Source: Apostichopus japonicus
Lineage: Eukaryota; Echinodermata; Holothuroidea; Aspidochirotida; Stichopodidae
DNA: 64,000 bases
NCBI RefSeq assembly: GCF_037975245.1
Contig: NC_092570.1
Coordinates: 19,107,418-19,171,417 of the forward strand
Direction: 5' to 3'
Shown here: positions 34,221-48,800 of the stretch, one piece after another
How the letters are laid out: every line of letters begins with the position of its first letter
How positions within the stretch are numbered: the first letter of the stretch is position 1
The notes under the pieces: generated by a model
The model's input: only the letters and a program-made list of their open reading frames with translations
The model's database searches: none
What the model was told of the DNA's origin: nothing
Position numbers and translations under genes: made by a program

Positions 34221-35628
34221 AAGATATATATTAGTCAGTTTCAGTAATGCAGCGTCAAGTGATTAACTTAGGGGAGGGGGCACGATTATCTAAGACCCTA
34301 AAGAGGGCTGCGTACCATATTAGCGAAGTTAGATTCGAGTCCCACATCTTCTTGATGATAATGAAGTTGTCACATTTGAACGCAATGTGCTGCAGTCTGC
34401 GCCGTCCTTATTTATAGTCGCGGGTCCCTAAGGGTCAGGTACACGGGAAGTTCGGGCCTTACCAATCCTCTAGCTGGTTGTGAAGTTAAATTTCGTTGTT
34501 CATCCAAGCAGCCCACCCTCATAGATGGCAAATCCTTTGTTCATGTTGGTCGTCTCATTTTATACTCAGCATATACAAATGAAAAGTGACCAGAACTCAT
34601 TAGGCGTATATGCATGTTATTCCTTACTACTAAGTTGTATCATGACGTGTTACAGCCATAGCGAGTCTTGATATAGGCATACCATAGAGAAAGTATATAC
34701 TGCAGTTCGTCGGGTCATGACAATGTACGTGCAGATTAATGTTTGTATGATGAACTTGAAAATATCACAAAATCGACAATACTAAGATCAGTTTTCAATG
34801 AAATCTGTTGAATATAACTTCAATTGAAAACATTCATCAACATGCATGTAACTTTACTTCTTAGGCTACATTTATATGGAAATGTTAACATGACGCTATG
34901 TTAACATCTTTATGTTAACATAACGTCATACGTGTTAACATCTTTATGTTAATAAATTAGCAATGTTCAACAACTTAAAGGCATTGAAGACTCGCCCAAA
35001 CCGCGTGCGGCCATCTGAAAAAGTTAACTTTCTGTTGCTTGCAAGTGACTTTTTGCTTGTGTCGCTACAAAATGCAGACAGTAATGTAATACCTTGTTAT
35101 CTTTAGCTGGACCTGAGATACCCATGGCTGTATCGTTTATACAATGTGCTGTGGGTATTGACCGCAGCTGTATGTACTGACTGTACACTAATGTCTAACT
35201 ACCGACGGTAGAAAGCTGTGTGTGTATTTTCTGGGATCGATGGTGGTGTCTAACACTTCTGTTACACCTCATTCGAAACTAGGTCAGATTACCTGCATTA
35301 GACGTTTCTTTTTGCGCGAGTCTTCACACCCTTCAATGAATAATTATCAGTAAATATGTTACAATTTTACACAATCTCCTAATATAAAAGACATCAACCA
35401 ATTTTCTACCAAATGTCAAATAGCGATTAAACAACATTTCGTTCTCTTCATGTATTGTGAATCCATTGATGAATCCGGTGATGAATCTGCACATATCTTC
35501 CGCATGGTGGCATTGATTAGGGTGTATCACAGAAATCAAATTACCGTGGAATATACACTATGATCCGTTGATTTGTTCACTTCATTTAGGTTTTTCCACA
35601 CTACCGGAACATTTTTACAGATTACAAA
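34221..35628. other. Upstream region of COMMD2
   Basis: No gene seen. Short repeats of TGTTAACATCTTTATGTTAA lie near 34888-34955. A 5' UTR exon of COMMD2 could be here, but none can be placed with confidence. Confidence 0.4.
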
Positions 35629-38600
35629 ATGTTGCTCATTCTTGCCGAGGAGCACAAAGCACACTTGAAGTATTTGCTTGATGCAGAACAACAAGGTGTG
35701 TGTTAGGTTAATTGATTTCTCCTTTAGGCTTTACCAAACGAAGGCTATTTACCCTAGCAATATCCATGTTACTTTTTAGCCCGTCTACGCTAGGCCGGTG
35801 AGACTAACCATGTAGATTTGTGTCAACTCTAGTCTAGGCCTAGTTTGGTGCTGTTTGATGGGTTATGCGAAGCTTAATAGCTTAGGCTACAACGTTTTAG
35901 GTAAAGGTGCATTTTGTAAATGTTCAAGTTCATGCAATATTTGCCTTGTAAAATTTAGTAAAACATAACAACAACAAAAGTTATGTATACCGTCTGTAGT
36001 GTAAATGTAAAGCCTAGGCTAGGCCTACATCGTAATAATTATGACCATAATTATGAAACTTAACTTTGTTTGCGATATTATTTGGAAATAGGTAATCAGA
36101 TTCTCATTCTTATTTTAATTTAGCAGTTTTGTGAAAGTGCAATTTTTGGGGGGTAATTTGGTAACCTAGTTTGAGCGACAGTGTATCTAGCCACAGAGTG
36201 GAGCTTGTGTGATGTGTCATAGAGTATTCTGCAATTAAGTCAAAAAATAAACAAAAGGGAGGTGGCATATGACCACTTTCTCAAATATTCAGGGAGTTGA
36301 GGGCACCCTCATTGATAATTATTGCAGTGTGTGAATATTGGAATATTACTGCCAGTGAAGGATGCAACAACCTTGTTCTTTCAAGAAATTATTTGATACT
36401 GTCTAGAATATAACTTGATACATTTATTATGAATGTACACTTGTGACTATACAATTGTTAACTGTTTAATTTTGTTGTTGTCCTGAACAGTTGTAGAAGA
36501 ATTTGGACGGATAGCTGTTGAGTTTATACGAAATGGACCAAATCCTAAACTTTACCAGTCAGCTGCACGTGAGTAACCTATCAATTAGCACAGAACAGAT
36601 GCTCTGCATTATCTGCTCTAAGATAAGGCCAAGGTTCTCTGGATCTTTCCACACAACAAAAATTGAACAATCTGCTAACAGGGAACCACTTTGTCCATGA
36701 TTTAGTCAAGTTGGCATGTGTGGCTTGCAATGCCCTAACTTGATAAAATCTCATGAAGGAAAAAGTCCATGATTGTCATACTGTACTTAGCATAGAGTTT
36801 GCCCATAGTGAAAACAAAGTCTGTAATATTTTCCCGTTGTGATGAAAGGATTGTGAGGTCGACAGAGGTGAAAAGGTGTAAATTATCTTTTAGTAGCTCT
36901 ATATCTCAAGAGCCATAACCTTGAAGTGGTTTGTACAGTCTTCATTATTGATTAGCCGTTATATATATAATAAAGCAGATAAACTGCACTGATTACTTCC
37001 AGTTTAACAGAATCAGTACCTAAAGCTGTGTTTTATGAAATTCAGGTTTTCTGAGAGTACTCTTGGAGAGTTGTCACTTTAATTATTTAAATTTCAAAAA
37101 TTCAGCTGGTAAACATGTAAAGTTCTGTCTTGCTTTCAGTATGGATTTGTTTGGTACAAATGTTTTGGTATGTGAACATTACATTTGTGTTTGCTTAATT
37201 ATTTCCTTTGTGTTCTTCTCCTACAGAAAAGCTAGAAAGTGATGCAAGAAAGGTGAAACAAGCAGTAGAGGGCCTGATGCACCTTCTAACAGAGGCCACA
37301 AGACTTGATGTAAGTGTTGGACTGGGTGAGATGGCTTTCACCAAATTCGCCTAAAAGATGCGCAAAACTCATTTTTAGGTTTTGACCTTTTCGTTTAAAT
37401 CTATATAGTTGTGAATGTGGTATTTCTTAGCAAGTTTATTGTTCATTTAATTGCTCCTTTTCAAATTGTTTATAATTTTTTTTCAAAAGTAAGTTGGCCT
37501 GACGTTTCTATCCCAGCAGGATCTTCTTCAGAGGATCTTCTTCAGAGCCTCTGAAGAAGAACCTGCTAGGATCGAAATGTCAGACCAACTTACTTTTTCA
37601 CATTCTCTTACACAGGCTCTCTAGTGTATAAGCAGTTTGCCAACAGTTTTATTTAATATTAATTTTTTTTAGTCAGTTTTTCTATTGTGATTTTCCGAAA
37701 CACATTTGAAGGTTACAGTAAATGAAATGTCAAAATATTGAGTGTTCTGTTTTAATTTAGTGAGCTTGTTACTTTCCTAGACAGCTAGAAAGCTACAACA
37801 TGGTTTGCTCATTCAGCAATGAAACAATTAGGAAGGGGACTTTTACTTTTCACCAGACTTGCATTGAGTCTGTACATGTATTCCGGCATAGTTACCTGTG
37901 CTCATACTGTACTCACCTCTTTGGATTTGTACTCGTGCTTGCAGTATTTTGGAAACCCAGTATCTATAGATACCAAAACTAGAATGTTACTGGCACTCCC
38001 TTGGATCCTTGCACTCTAACTATTACTTGTATTCATACCTACAGTAGGTCGATTCATTCTTATGCTAATACTACTGCTGTACAAGTCTGACTTTGAATCA
38101 GTATGCCTGCTACTTTGATTGTTGAACCACCAAAAGTTTAGTTAAATGGGATAAAGTTATGGACAACTCAAAGTGGTGTTGATATGCAACCTGCACTTAT
38201 AAATACCATTTGTGATTTTCTGTAACATATATAACAATTATTAGTTTATTTGATTGTGCCATTAAAATAAGCCTGTACCATCAATATTGTCTATATTCCG
38301 TATGTGATGGAAGTTTGGATTATTTTGATATTCCTGCATATGACACCAAAATATAATGAATACAACAAGTTTTTAATGCCAGTCTCTTTTAAATCTCTCC
38401 ACAGTTATCAGATATAGACTTCCAGGATTCTGTAACAACACTGGGATTTAGTGAGGAGAAGAAATCACAACTTCTCAGTCTGTTTTTGGATAATAAGAAA
38501 GAAGTGAGAGATATTCTTCTGGCAATGTCCATGGACGTTCCTCACTACTGTAACTTAGAATGGCGATTAGATGTCGAGGTAAGACAAACAAATACTAATC

Positions 38601-39370
38601 CATCTCTTTGTTTTTGCATCAGTCTATCCAACAGAGCATGTTTCATTCTTTATCAATATGCATATTATGGTAATTGAATAATTATGAATATTCTTGGCTG
38701 TGAATCCTCTTTATAGTCAATCATCTTTCATTTGTTTTTAGTTTCACAAAGCGATAGCTTTGTTGTGGTGTCAAGGGTACATCGTTCACAAATTGAAGGT
38801 CAATTGAGGTCACTGAAAGTACTTATAGAATAAGTTTATATTAACAAAAATTTTATTCCTGAAATGCAAACAAATAAAGCTTTAGTTTTAATGTTGGGCC
38901 ATATACAGTAGGTTGTCACTTAAAAGAATTGTCTGTCAAACATACTTGTGAAGTTCTGATGTAGTAAGACCCGCTTTGCAGGAACTTTGGCGGTGTCCTC
39001 TTACACTTTACGTCATCATTATAGTTTTAAATTCCTACGACAGGAGACCTAACCCCCTTTCTAATGCATTAGAGTTACACACAGATCATATCATCTGTTC
39101 ATCACAAATCATGTAAGTACATTCAATTTCAGAACCAACAAGTAACATGCCAATACATTTGTATTTCAGTTTGCCAGTAGGACATTAAGACACCAAGCCA
39201 TACCATCAATTCTGATGAAACTTCACACAGAAGACGAAGGACAGAAAAGTACTCAAATCTTACAGACTGATCCAGTAAATCTCGTCCACCTCACAAAGTC
39301 TCTAGAACAAGCCTTAGCCGAGGTCAAGAGTCAACATTCCCGTCGAATAATAAGGAACATTAACAAATGA
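35629..39370 (+). CDS. COMMD2: COMM domain-containing protein 2 (five exons)
   Basis: Exons: 35629-35695, 36491-36568, 37227-37309, 38405-38578 and 39170-39370. All have GT-AG introns, phases agree throughout, and the protein is 200 residues; the human protein is about the same length. It starts MLLILAEEHKAHLKYLL. The helical N-domain contains VEEFGRIAVEFI and LDFQDSV-type wording (LSDIDFQDSVTTLGFSEE). The C-terminal COMM domain (about residues 125-195) has the conserved Trp in NLEWRLDV and ends ALAEVKSQHSRRIIRNINK. COMMD proteins form the Commander (CCC plus Retriever) complex that recycles membrane cargo from endosomes and modulates NF-kB and cullin-ligase control; that role is family knowledge. 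A candidate AATAAA lies at 39750. Intron 3 carries a fold-back element. Confidence 0.93.
37485..37655. repeat. COMMD2: Palindromic fold-back element, copy 2, in COMMD2 intron 3
   Basis: Related to 34021-34220 but in the opposite orientation. The left arm is AAGTTGGCCTGACGTTTC; the right arm has CTGAAGAAGAACCTGCTAGG, then ATCGAAATGTC, and the outer extension with CTAGTGTATAAGCAG. A 20-base block with GGATCTTCTTCAGAG is duplicated at the centre. Confidence 0.7.
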
Positions 39371-39596
39371 TGGAGATAATGTAATTATTGTAAAATAACA
39401 ATGAGAATGCTGTCCATTGCCATCAACACATAACTCATTAGAAGAACATTTTCTTCCTTAAGGAGAAGCAAATTCTACTTTTTGAACATTTCTTATTATA
39501 AATATATTTTTACAATCGCTGTCAACATACATTTTGGACTTCTTTCATATTACTACCACAAAGTGGCATATTCGTAGGGCCTTGTTTAAGTTGAAG

Positions 39597-39700
39597 AAGT
39601 CATATTGTGTCCTGTATTGAAAAAAGTAGTAGTCATATTGTGTCCTGTATTGAAAAAAGTAGTAGTCATATTGTGTCCTGTATTGAAAAAAGTTACAATC
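39597..39700. repeat. 33-bp tandem repeat, three copies, downstream of COMMD2
   Basis: CATATTGTGTCCTGTATTG starts at 39601, 39634 and 39667, exactly 33 bases apart. It lies in the likely 3' UTR, between the stop at 39370 and the AATAAA at 39750. Confidence 0.9.
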
Positions 39701-39759
39701 TAGTGTCTGACATCTTCTTGTCAATTGTTTAATGAATGTAGATCTGCATAATAAAAATT

Positions 39760-42010
39760 TATGAATTAACAAATCTTAATCCGATGGCCAATAAATGTGA
39801 AATGTCTCCAATCCAAACAAACTAAATCCTTGTTTTTCCCTTGCAACATGCTGACATTTATTTTTGTAAAGCAGTAAAATATTTCTGTTTGGTTGATAGA
39901 AAGATAAAAGAATTGAAAAAGAAAAAGTGCAAAATGCTGCATACTGTGCAAATGTTGTAAACCATCTGGTATAAGTGTGCCCAATAAATTTTGTGATCAG
40001 TTTGAATAATAAGGGTTGAAAAAGCAAGTTTAACTTTAAAACACTTCAATGTCTATGGTACTGCAACAAAGTTTGGGGAAGACAGGGTTGCACTTACTGG
40101 TACAATATGCAGTCTACGAATGCCATATACTTTAAATTTCGTAGCAATGTCACTTTTGTTTAAGCAAGTATTGAAAGCTTTCTGGATGCTATGAAATAGG
40201 TATTATTTACTATTTCATTACTTTTGATTATCAAAGGTTAGGTAGTGGAGTATGGTATTTCAACAGCTGGTAGTAAAACAGTAAATAGCTACAGTAGGAC
40301 TAGAACACTGAGTAAAAATGTCTGTTATATTTTGGAGATTTCTGCAAAGGCCATTAAGAAAATGTTTTCAATGTAAAATTGGTTTGTAGGATAAGTCAAG
40401 TGAAGAGTGTTAAATTATTTGAATCCATAATGAAAGACTTCTTAAAGCTTAGTTGCTCAACTTATCTTCAATTCAGTCTGCAGCCCTTTTTATCTTTTTC
40501 AATCTTTATTTTCTGCTAGATATCTTGTGATAAGGGTTGTCCCACATATAATATTAGTGTTTTGGGTATGCAATTCCATATAGATTTCCCTCAAGTCCAA
40601 AACATGTCATATGAAGATATTGAGAACAAAAAAAGAATCAATATGATATGTTGCTGAAAACATTGCAGAATATATTTTCAACTGATTGAAATTTCCAGAC
40701 CATCAGTATATATATGCACAAATATTGATACCGGATATTACAAGCTAAAGACAGAAACAACGATAAATAGTTTTTATTTACTGTACAGATTGTATACAGG
40801 CTGTGGTGCAGCCCATGCTGTGAAACCTTGGAACATTACTGACTGTATTTGAAAAACACACATGTGCATAAAAGCCTCAATGAGTCGTGATAACGATAAC
40901 TTTTCTCGAACCTAGTAAAACTTTGATGAAGAGTGAGAGAGACGTAGAGTGTATCCTTAAGGATAATAATATACTAATAATAATTTCACAATAACGTGAG
41001 TGTAAGATATGAAGAAAAAAGTTACTAAGTCCTAGTGCAAAGTGCATAGAACATTGTTTATATGATTAACAATGTGATATTTCACACTTAGCTTCTCCAA
41101 ATGTACCAGAAATGAAATACAATTCATGACAAATTTTTAATCTAAGAGTCTACCCACTGTTATGACATGGATTCCTGTGCTAATTTCAAGCTTTAGTTCA
41201 AGCCCTGGAAAATCTGGTTTTGCTTGAGCACTTCATGCTTTAGCACTTTATTTGTCCTTTCTGATATGAAATAATAATTGTAAGTCTATACTAGAATATA
41301 ATATATCTAGAATGTATATGCAATATTAATTTTGTACTTACTTTTGTGCCAGGCAAAGTGACACAGCTCAATTTGTTTTGATTATTGCAAACAACAGAAT
41401 AAAAGTGGTTTTTAATGTTGCCAGTTTTATGCACGCTAGGAAATAAAATGGCGTGTACCAGTTGTAAAAGCTAGTAATCAGTGTACTTTACTTATATGAT
41501 GAAGAGACAGTTTAGTTTATGCTATCATCAGTGTAATTGAAGCAAGCATTAATGCTGGAGTACTTGAAGCTGAAACCAGCAATATAAACCAAAAATTATT
41601 TTGTACCATGGATATACTAAATAATAAAACATTTGTTATTGGTACAGAAGTAATTGTCCCATTCTTAAAAGAAAGGGAAAATAAAGGTTTTTCACTGTTA
41701 AAATGTACAGTACTGTATATATCACAGTTGGAAAAGAAAAAGTCAAGACAGAAGTAACAAATTTTTGTCTCATCAGTCAGGTCTTAGTCTATTTCTTCTC
41801 ATTGTGTAGCATTAATTGTGTAGAAATTACTGCGTGCTAACCTCAACTTGACATACTGAAAATAGGATACGGATTGGTGACCCTTCATTTATTCCTTGTT
41901 ATCAAAACTAGTTTTTGTAAGCAATGGAGTGAAAAAAGAAGACTCAGTTAAGCATCAGAACTTGTTTCATCTCAGTTCTGGTCAGATAACCCAGGGAATC
42001 ATTTATCCAG
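39760..42010. other. Intergenic region between convergent COMMD2 and CEP295
   Basis: AT-rich, with many poly(A)-signal-like strings on both strands, as expected between two converging 3' ends. No open frame shows family resemblance. Confidence 0.5.
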
Positions 42011-42340
42011 TATCTGCATCACAAAATGCTATACAAAATGGTCAAGTTGCTATACAAGTGTAAAGATGTATAGCAGTTATCTACATAGGATCTATATAGT
42101 ATTCAATGAGAGAAAGGAAATTCAGAGCCTTCGAAAGCACTACCCAAAGTTTGAAAGCTAAAATATTCCCTGTATCGCATCGCAAAATGCTATACAAAAT
42201 GGTCAAGTTGCTATACAAATTGCGTAAAGATGTATAGCAATTTTCTACACAGGAACCTTGTAATATTCAATGAGAGAAAGGAAATTCAGAGCCTAGGAAA
42301 ATGCTACCCAAAGTTTGAACGCTAAAATATTCCCTGTACC
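42011..42340. repeat. 161-bp tandem duplication
   Basis: CAAAATGCTATACAAAATGG and AATGAGAGAAAGGAAATTCA occur twice with a 161-base offset (about 42011-42172 and 42173-42340), with small indels. Non-coding. Confidence 0.85.
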
Positions 42341-42814
42341 TCCCAGAGATTATTTCCTTATCTTCCTAAGAAGTACATTTATTCATTTAATATTACATAC
42401 ATGAACAAAAGTATTAATTAACATTAATTTCAAGTGCTGGAAATAGAACATCAAACCTTACGATTGGATATGTTCACTGCTGTGAATGCGTCTCGTAGCC
42501 CTGATGCCCGATTCTTGGAGAACAGAAACATTAGACTAATCCAATAACAGGAGCAAATCCATTGAGGGGGTGGAGCAGGCCCAGATCTTCCTCTTCTGAA
42601 GTTTTCTTCCCACTAAAAATTAGTTTGCTAGGAACAAGGTACATCATGGAAAAATTTTGCATGCAGCAATTTCTTAGTTTTGTGATGGTTTCTTATGCAC
42701 CACTATTTCTATAGTACTTTTGCTTTTGGTATCTACTGCTGTTTGTCTCCTGGGGCCCATCTTCTGAGAAATCTGAATGAGGACACAGCTTTACAGTTAA
42801 TTTTATTTAATGTC

Positions 42815-45800
42815 TCATGTTTTTGACTGAGCCTGACTCTTTATCAGTATTCTTCTCTTCTTTAACTTTTCTTCATATTCCTTCCTTTTCTTTCTGTTTT
42901 CCGCATATTTCTTCTGTCTCTCTGCTTCCGTCTGTCTCTGTTTCACTTCATCCAACTGGTTGTACAGCCTTGATTAAAGAAAATGATACGGAAAGCTTTG
43001 GCACTATTGTAGATAATGAACTGTACTGTTTATACAGAAGTTTGGTTTAAATCAAATAATATTAAGAAATGTTACAAACTCAACCTTGAATTGCTGCTTG
43101 ATAATTCTACTGAGCAACAGTAGTGCAGATGAACTTCAAAACAGACTCAACATAGATCGGAGATACAATAACTTATTGCTTCAGAAAGTTTTATAATAAT
43201 TAAAACCAAAAAACTGTCATCAGACCAAAATTAAGAGAGAAAATACAGTTAAAACCCATAAGCAAGATTTCTTGAAATTAAAAAAGAAAATATCGAATAA
43301 CAAAAAGATCAGGTACTTTTGAAAAAAGTCAATGTAAACCAGAATTTTCACTAACTTATTAAGCAAATGTAATGCATTGACTTCCTAAACTAGCTAGCAT
43401 GTAGGTAGCGATTAGCTAGTGCAGCAACTTTGCACTGCAAGGATGTCTTGGTACAAATATCTCAGAGATAGTAACATTTCGTTTGCAATAAGGGTTTATG
43501 AATATGTAAACAATACAACAATACCTTTTTGTTCTCTCTTTGTCTGCCTTCTGTGCAGCTTTCCTGTCCAACATTGTCTTCGCCCTTGGTGCCGTTCTTA
43601 TTTTCTCCACATTTTCTTTATTTCCAGATTGTGATTTCTTCACCACTAAAGGAATGAAAGACAACATAATAACAAGGGTTTCCTAAAGTTACTACATATT
43701 AAGACATCGTTTACACGAAGAGTCACTGAGGGTTTCAAGCATTGTTGTTTGCTTTTGCTGAAGCAGCTATCTCTGATGAGGTTTCTACAATTCCAAAACA
43801 TTTTGACAATGCAAATCCACGATAATTTAGTTCAAAAGTTTGACTGATCAAGCTGAAAACTTTTTTGGAAATGAGAAAGAAAAGATAACAAAATTGTGAA
43901 AATTTCAATTGTTATTGAAAATGATTGGAGAAAGTGGTTAGATGACAAATGCTCTTGCATCAAATGAAATAATTTATCAAGTACTCATTAATAAATGTTC
44001 ATTTGTTGAAACGGATCCACATGTTACAATTATAAATAATTAACAAACAAAAGCAACTATGGAGATGCATTGTCGTATTACTTCTAGAGGATTGAGACTA
44101 ACAAAGACAAATTTATAATTAAACACCCAAATTGTTGAAGTATTCAGTTGTATTCTTTTCTCTTTTCAAGAAGACAGGGAATAAATGTCGAGAGCCTATT
44201 TCTCACCTTTCGGTCTCTGCTTCTTCTGTTGAGCTTGCAATCTAGCTTTCTGCCAGTTCTTAATGGTCATTGCAAAAGCCGTTCCTGGCTGTGATGTACC
44301 ACCTTTCTGAACTTTGACCTCAGCCTGTCTGGTTTGAGAAGCTTTGATAAAACCAGCCTTGTGTTTAGCAAGAGCTTCTTGCAAAGTCAAAGGTCCACTT
44401 TGAGCATCTAAATATATTACATTGCGGAAAAAAATACAAGGAAAACAAGAAAAGAAATTTATCACCAAATATTAAACTGGGACAGAAGACGAGCCTGAGA
44501 TTAAGAAAGAGCCATTTTCCTCATGATAGTAACTTAAATGAAGATAAAATAAAAAGACAAATGAATCTGATTTTAGCAAACTATAACATTAGCAGAATTA
44601 TAGAATATACCAGCAAATTTTTATTATTATGCACATAATTGTAAATAAACTTCGATAACATATTCTAAACATTTTTCAGTCCCTGACAAATATTGTTGGA
44701 TCAGGTGCCACCAATGAAACAATACATTGTCCCACCATTTTATCAAGCCTCAAACACTTCCCAAACCTATCCCCCCACTTTATATAGCCTCAAACACTTC
44801 CCAAACCTATCCACCCCCACTTTATCTAGCCTCAAACACTTCCCAAACCTATCCACCCCCACTTTATCTAGCCTCAAACACTTCCAAAAACCTATCCCCA
44901 CCCCCAAAAAAATAATAAATCATATCTGGCTCTATTCGTGATGTTAATGCTGTTAGCAAAATAACGAATTTAAGACGTTCAAAATCTGTGAGATATTATT
45001 TGGCAACTTTGATGGCTGAACTTTCTGTGGATGATTTTTGTCATATCCCTGACTGAGTGTGGCAAGTTGTTTAAACGAAACCCCTGCATGAGGGTGAAAA
45101 TCCCCACTGCAACCATGAATCGATATCAAACAGTAGAGCAGTGACTATTGTGGGACCTGTCGAGCCTCCAAAAATATGTCCTAAACAGCCTGGCAAATGT
45201 GATCTCTACTCAGTGGCTGACTGTTTGACAGTGCCTAAATTTGCTATAAAATATGCTATAAAAATTCAGCGATACATATTATTTGTTCCACTCACTTGAG
45301 TTTTGATTCAATCGGTCTGTGTTTTCTGGTCCGACAACAACCCCATCCTGAGCATGACGGGTCTGACTATCTGACTTCATTGGTGTGGAATGAGCGAATT
45401 GTTCCTCATGCTTCATGAAAGAGAGTAGAGACTCGCTGTGGCTCGCAAAATTACTGCTGCCTTCTGCGTGTTCCCCCACTACAGACTCTAAGGTCATGTT
45501 GGTGTCGAAGGTCGTCTGAAAGGTCAACTCCGGCTCTTCCATTATGCCTGTTTCAACAGTCATCAATTGCTGAGAAGAAACAGAGCAAATCTTTCATTTA
45601 CTTTTTCAATTAATAAATTCAATTAATAAATTTCATTCAATTAATAAAGATTCAATTAATAAATAGTCAAACTTTGAAGTTGACTCTTGAAAGAATCTTC
45701 TAATTAAAGCAATATTTAACATTGAATCTGAAGAGTCTTCGTTAGGGTTGGCATATAATTAGTAATATGTAATGGAAATGGCTCACAACAAATATAACAG

Positions 45801-48800
45801 AGTTGTAACTGAGTGAAATAACCAGCACGTTGTTTCACTGGAACAATTGGAATGATATTTAATGGACACTGTCGATGCTTTTGATCAGTGCTTTTAAGGT
45901 AAGATTTTGTAAACTAACGCTAAATGAAGAGGGATGTTTCAATCTTTGAAAGTTTACAGCTACTTGGTTGTTCATCTAAGATGGCACAAAGTTAACCAGT
46001 AAAACAGTGAAAACACTAAACCACTTGTGCAATGACACATAATTATGGTCCATATATACATCTATGAATTATTCCCTTTAACCAAATTAAATCAAGAAAT
46101 AAATGTACAAAGAATAATGCACTTGAGTAACTTTCTAACAGAGAGCAAGAAAATGCAAGATCATCCCAAAATCCTAGTATCCGGTCGTTATTTCCTCTTT
46201 ATTGAACTGTAAACAAACAGTAAGATCAAACAGGACAGAGAGGAATATTTTTACAATAATCAGACTCACCGAAGACATTTCACTTCTTTCACTGCCATGT
46301 TGGTGAGACTGTTCTTCCCTCATGCTATCCAAACTTCCACCTGACTGGTGACCTCTGACCTCCGTAAAGAACCTTGCTGGTGACACTGCCGGGTGAAAAG
46401 ATCTTCGGTCTATGCCTAAATTTTGGACGGACTTCACTCCTTTATCTACATCATGACTGCTCCTGTTAACCTTTGATGGGGTTGTGTCCAAGCTCTCTGA
46501 AATTGTCTCTTGTGGAACCAAAGAATGAAAGGTGTAATCCTCTTCTGTGTTTTCCGTACCTCTAGTCTCCTCCAGGGTATCTTCAAGAGGACCTTCCTCC
46601 ATCCTAGCGATTGCAGCTTGTGATACGTTAGACCTATCACTCATAAAAACCTGGGCAAACTTTGCATCCGACAGTTCTTGCATACGTTCATCCTTTCCCT
46701 CTTGATGGATGCCGGAAGAGAGATTTCTTGGAGTCAGAGATTCTTCCATTCTCTGAGATTCTTGGAAGGATGGAACATGACCACTATCATAGGAAGTCAC
46801 AGAACGATTATAACCAACTTCTAAAGGTAATTCTGGGTCATTATCTGTACCTCGTAATAAGCTTATGCCTCCATCAGTGGCTATTGCTTCTTGAGACATG
46901 AAACTGGAAGACTCAAGTGATTCTGTAGTTATTCCAGACTGTTTCAATTCACGACTCACCAAAGAATCGACAACCATACCATCTCTTGATTCCATTTGTG
47001 AACTACCTTGTTGGTAAGGATCGGTGAAGTATGGTTTGGATTCTGCAGCTCCAAGTGCAGTATTTCTCATATTGATTGCTGTCAGTGAGAGAGGAAACAT
47101 TTTACTATGCTGGGACAAATCCTCCACTGGTTCATCTTCTCCTTCTGTGATTTGACTCTCATTGATGGATATATCAGAAGAACTATTGATGGGACCCTCT
47201 GAAATAGTCACATCCTCATATACTCTTTCTTCATGGCCAACCTCTGGAAGACTTTCCTTTGGTACTAAATTTCCTTGCTGCATTGAAGTTTGAACTCTAA
47301 TACCTTGCTGAGGGATTGGATTTGTATAAGTATCAGTCGTTATTTCTGACAGTGGATGGTTGCTCTGTAATAAACTTCTCTCATCAGTTTGGGAGTCTGT
47401 TATTCTACTTGCTGTCGATAAATGGGAGTTTCCTCCATCTTCGAAGGGTTCTTCATCTAAAGAGAATGCTTCTGTAGGTTGATGGATGTAAATCGCTCCA
47501 GGATTATCCGAACCGGATGACATCGACAAAGCAGATTTGTGATGCTGCGGGGTTCCCCAACTGGAGGAAGAGGTACCATCACTGCTGAGAGGTACTGCAG
47601 GAGCACCTTCCTTCCCAAATCTACTGGTGTCTTTGCCACCTGTGAAACTTAACCCTGGCAAGGCTTCAAACTGAGGAGATTCTACCTCAATGATAGTACT
47701 CAACTCATGAGGAGCAACTTCATCAAATGCCATCAGTTTGGAGAAACTTGCCACAGGAGGTCGATGGTGCAACCTCTGCCTGTCAATCATCATCTTCGCT
47801 TCCTCTTCAGCCTCCATCTCGACCTCAGCAATATCTTGATTATCTTCTTCATCAATTTCTTCTTCCTTTCTTACTTCTGGAGCACTTTCTGTGCTTTCTT
47901 CATTGTTATCACCTTTCATCTCCACAGCACCTCTTTCACTTAGCCCAGAGTTTGTCAAATCAAGGTGACCAAAGTAGTTGCTAGTAACTGTTACAGCTCC
48001 AGGTACTTGACTCCGTGCTTTAGCTAACATCAAGTTCTTCAGAGCTTCAAGTAATCCTTTATCAGTCGGCTCTTCTAAACTTTCCTCTCCATCATTCAAC
48101 AGTCGATTACTTGCTTCTAGCACACTGTCATCTCTTTGGTCCGTATGGTTTGGTTTATATTTCACTCTAAGTATTCCTGCACCATTTGTCTCATTCGAAT
48201 CTAAAGTTCCCCCTACGACGGCGTCTTTTTCTGGTACAGGGCGATATCTAACATTATGCAAACTTTGCATTTCATCATTTCCAGAGAGAACCTGTGTCTC
48301 ATGCCAATTATGGCTAAAATTTGCTGATTTTCTCCCAAATCTGGATGCTCCAACATTTTGGAAACCTTCTACCTGGTTTGATGGTGGAATTGGAATTGGA
48401 TCATTCTGATCAATAGGTGACTGTGTTACCTGAAAAGCAGACCGAACTTGACGTTGAGTAAAATCACTGGTTGTGCTTTCAGACAATTTACTTTGTTCTA
48501 AAGTGACATTACTGTTTGTGCTCATTCCGTTCTCCTCCCTCTGGAGCATGACTGGATTATCTTCATCATCACTAACTTGGTCAGGTATGTCATAATGAGG
48601 TCTTTGGGAGATGGAATGGACCATCATTGCATCAACGTTGCCTGTGGCAGATGGCAAATGACTTTCGCTCATCTTGGTAAAGTCGCTTTCACTATCGTCT
48701 ATTCGATTCCCCAAAAGCATCCTTGGTGTGATTAACATTCCCGGTGAAACTGGTTCTACAGGAGCTAAACTTTGAGATGTAGTAACCACTTCTCTCTCTG

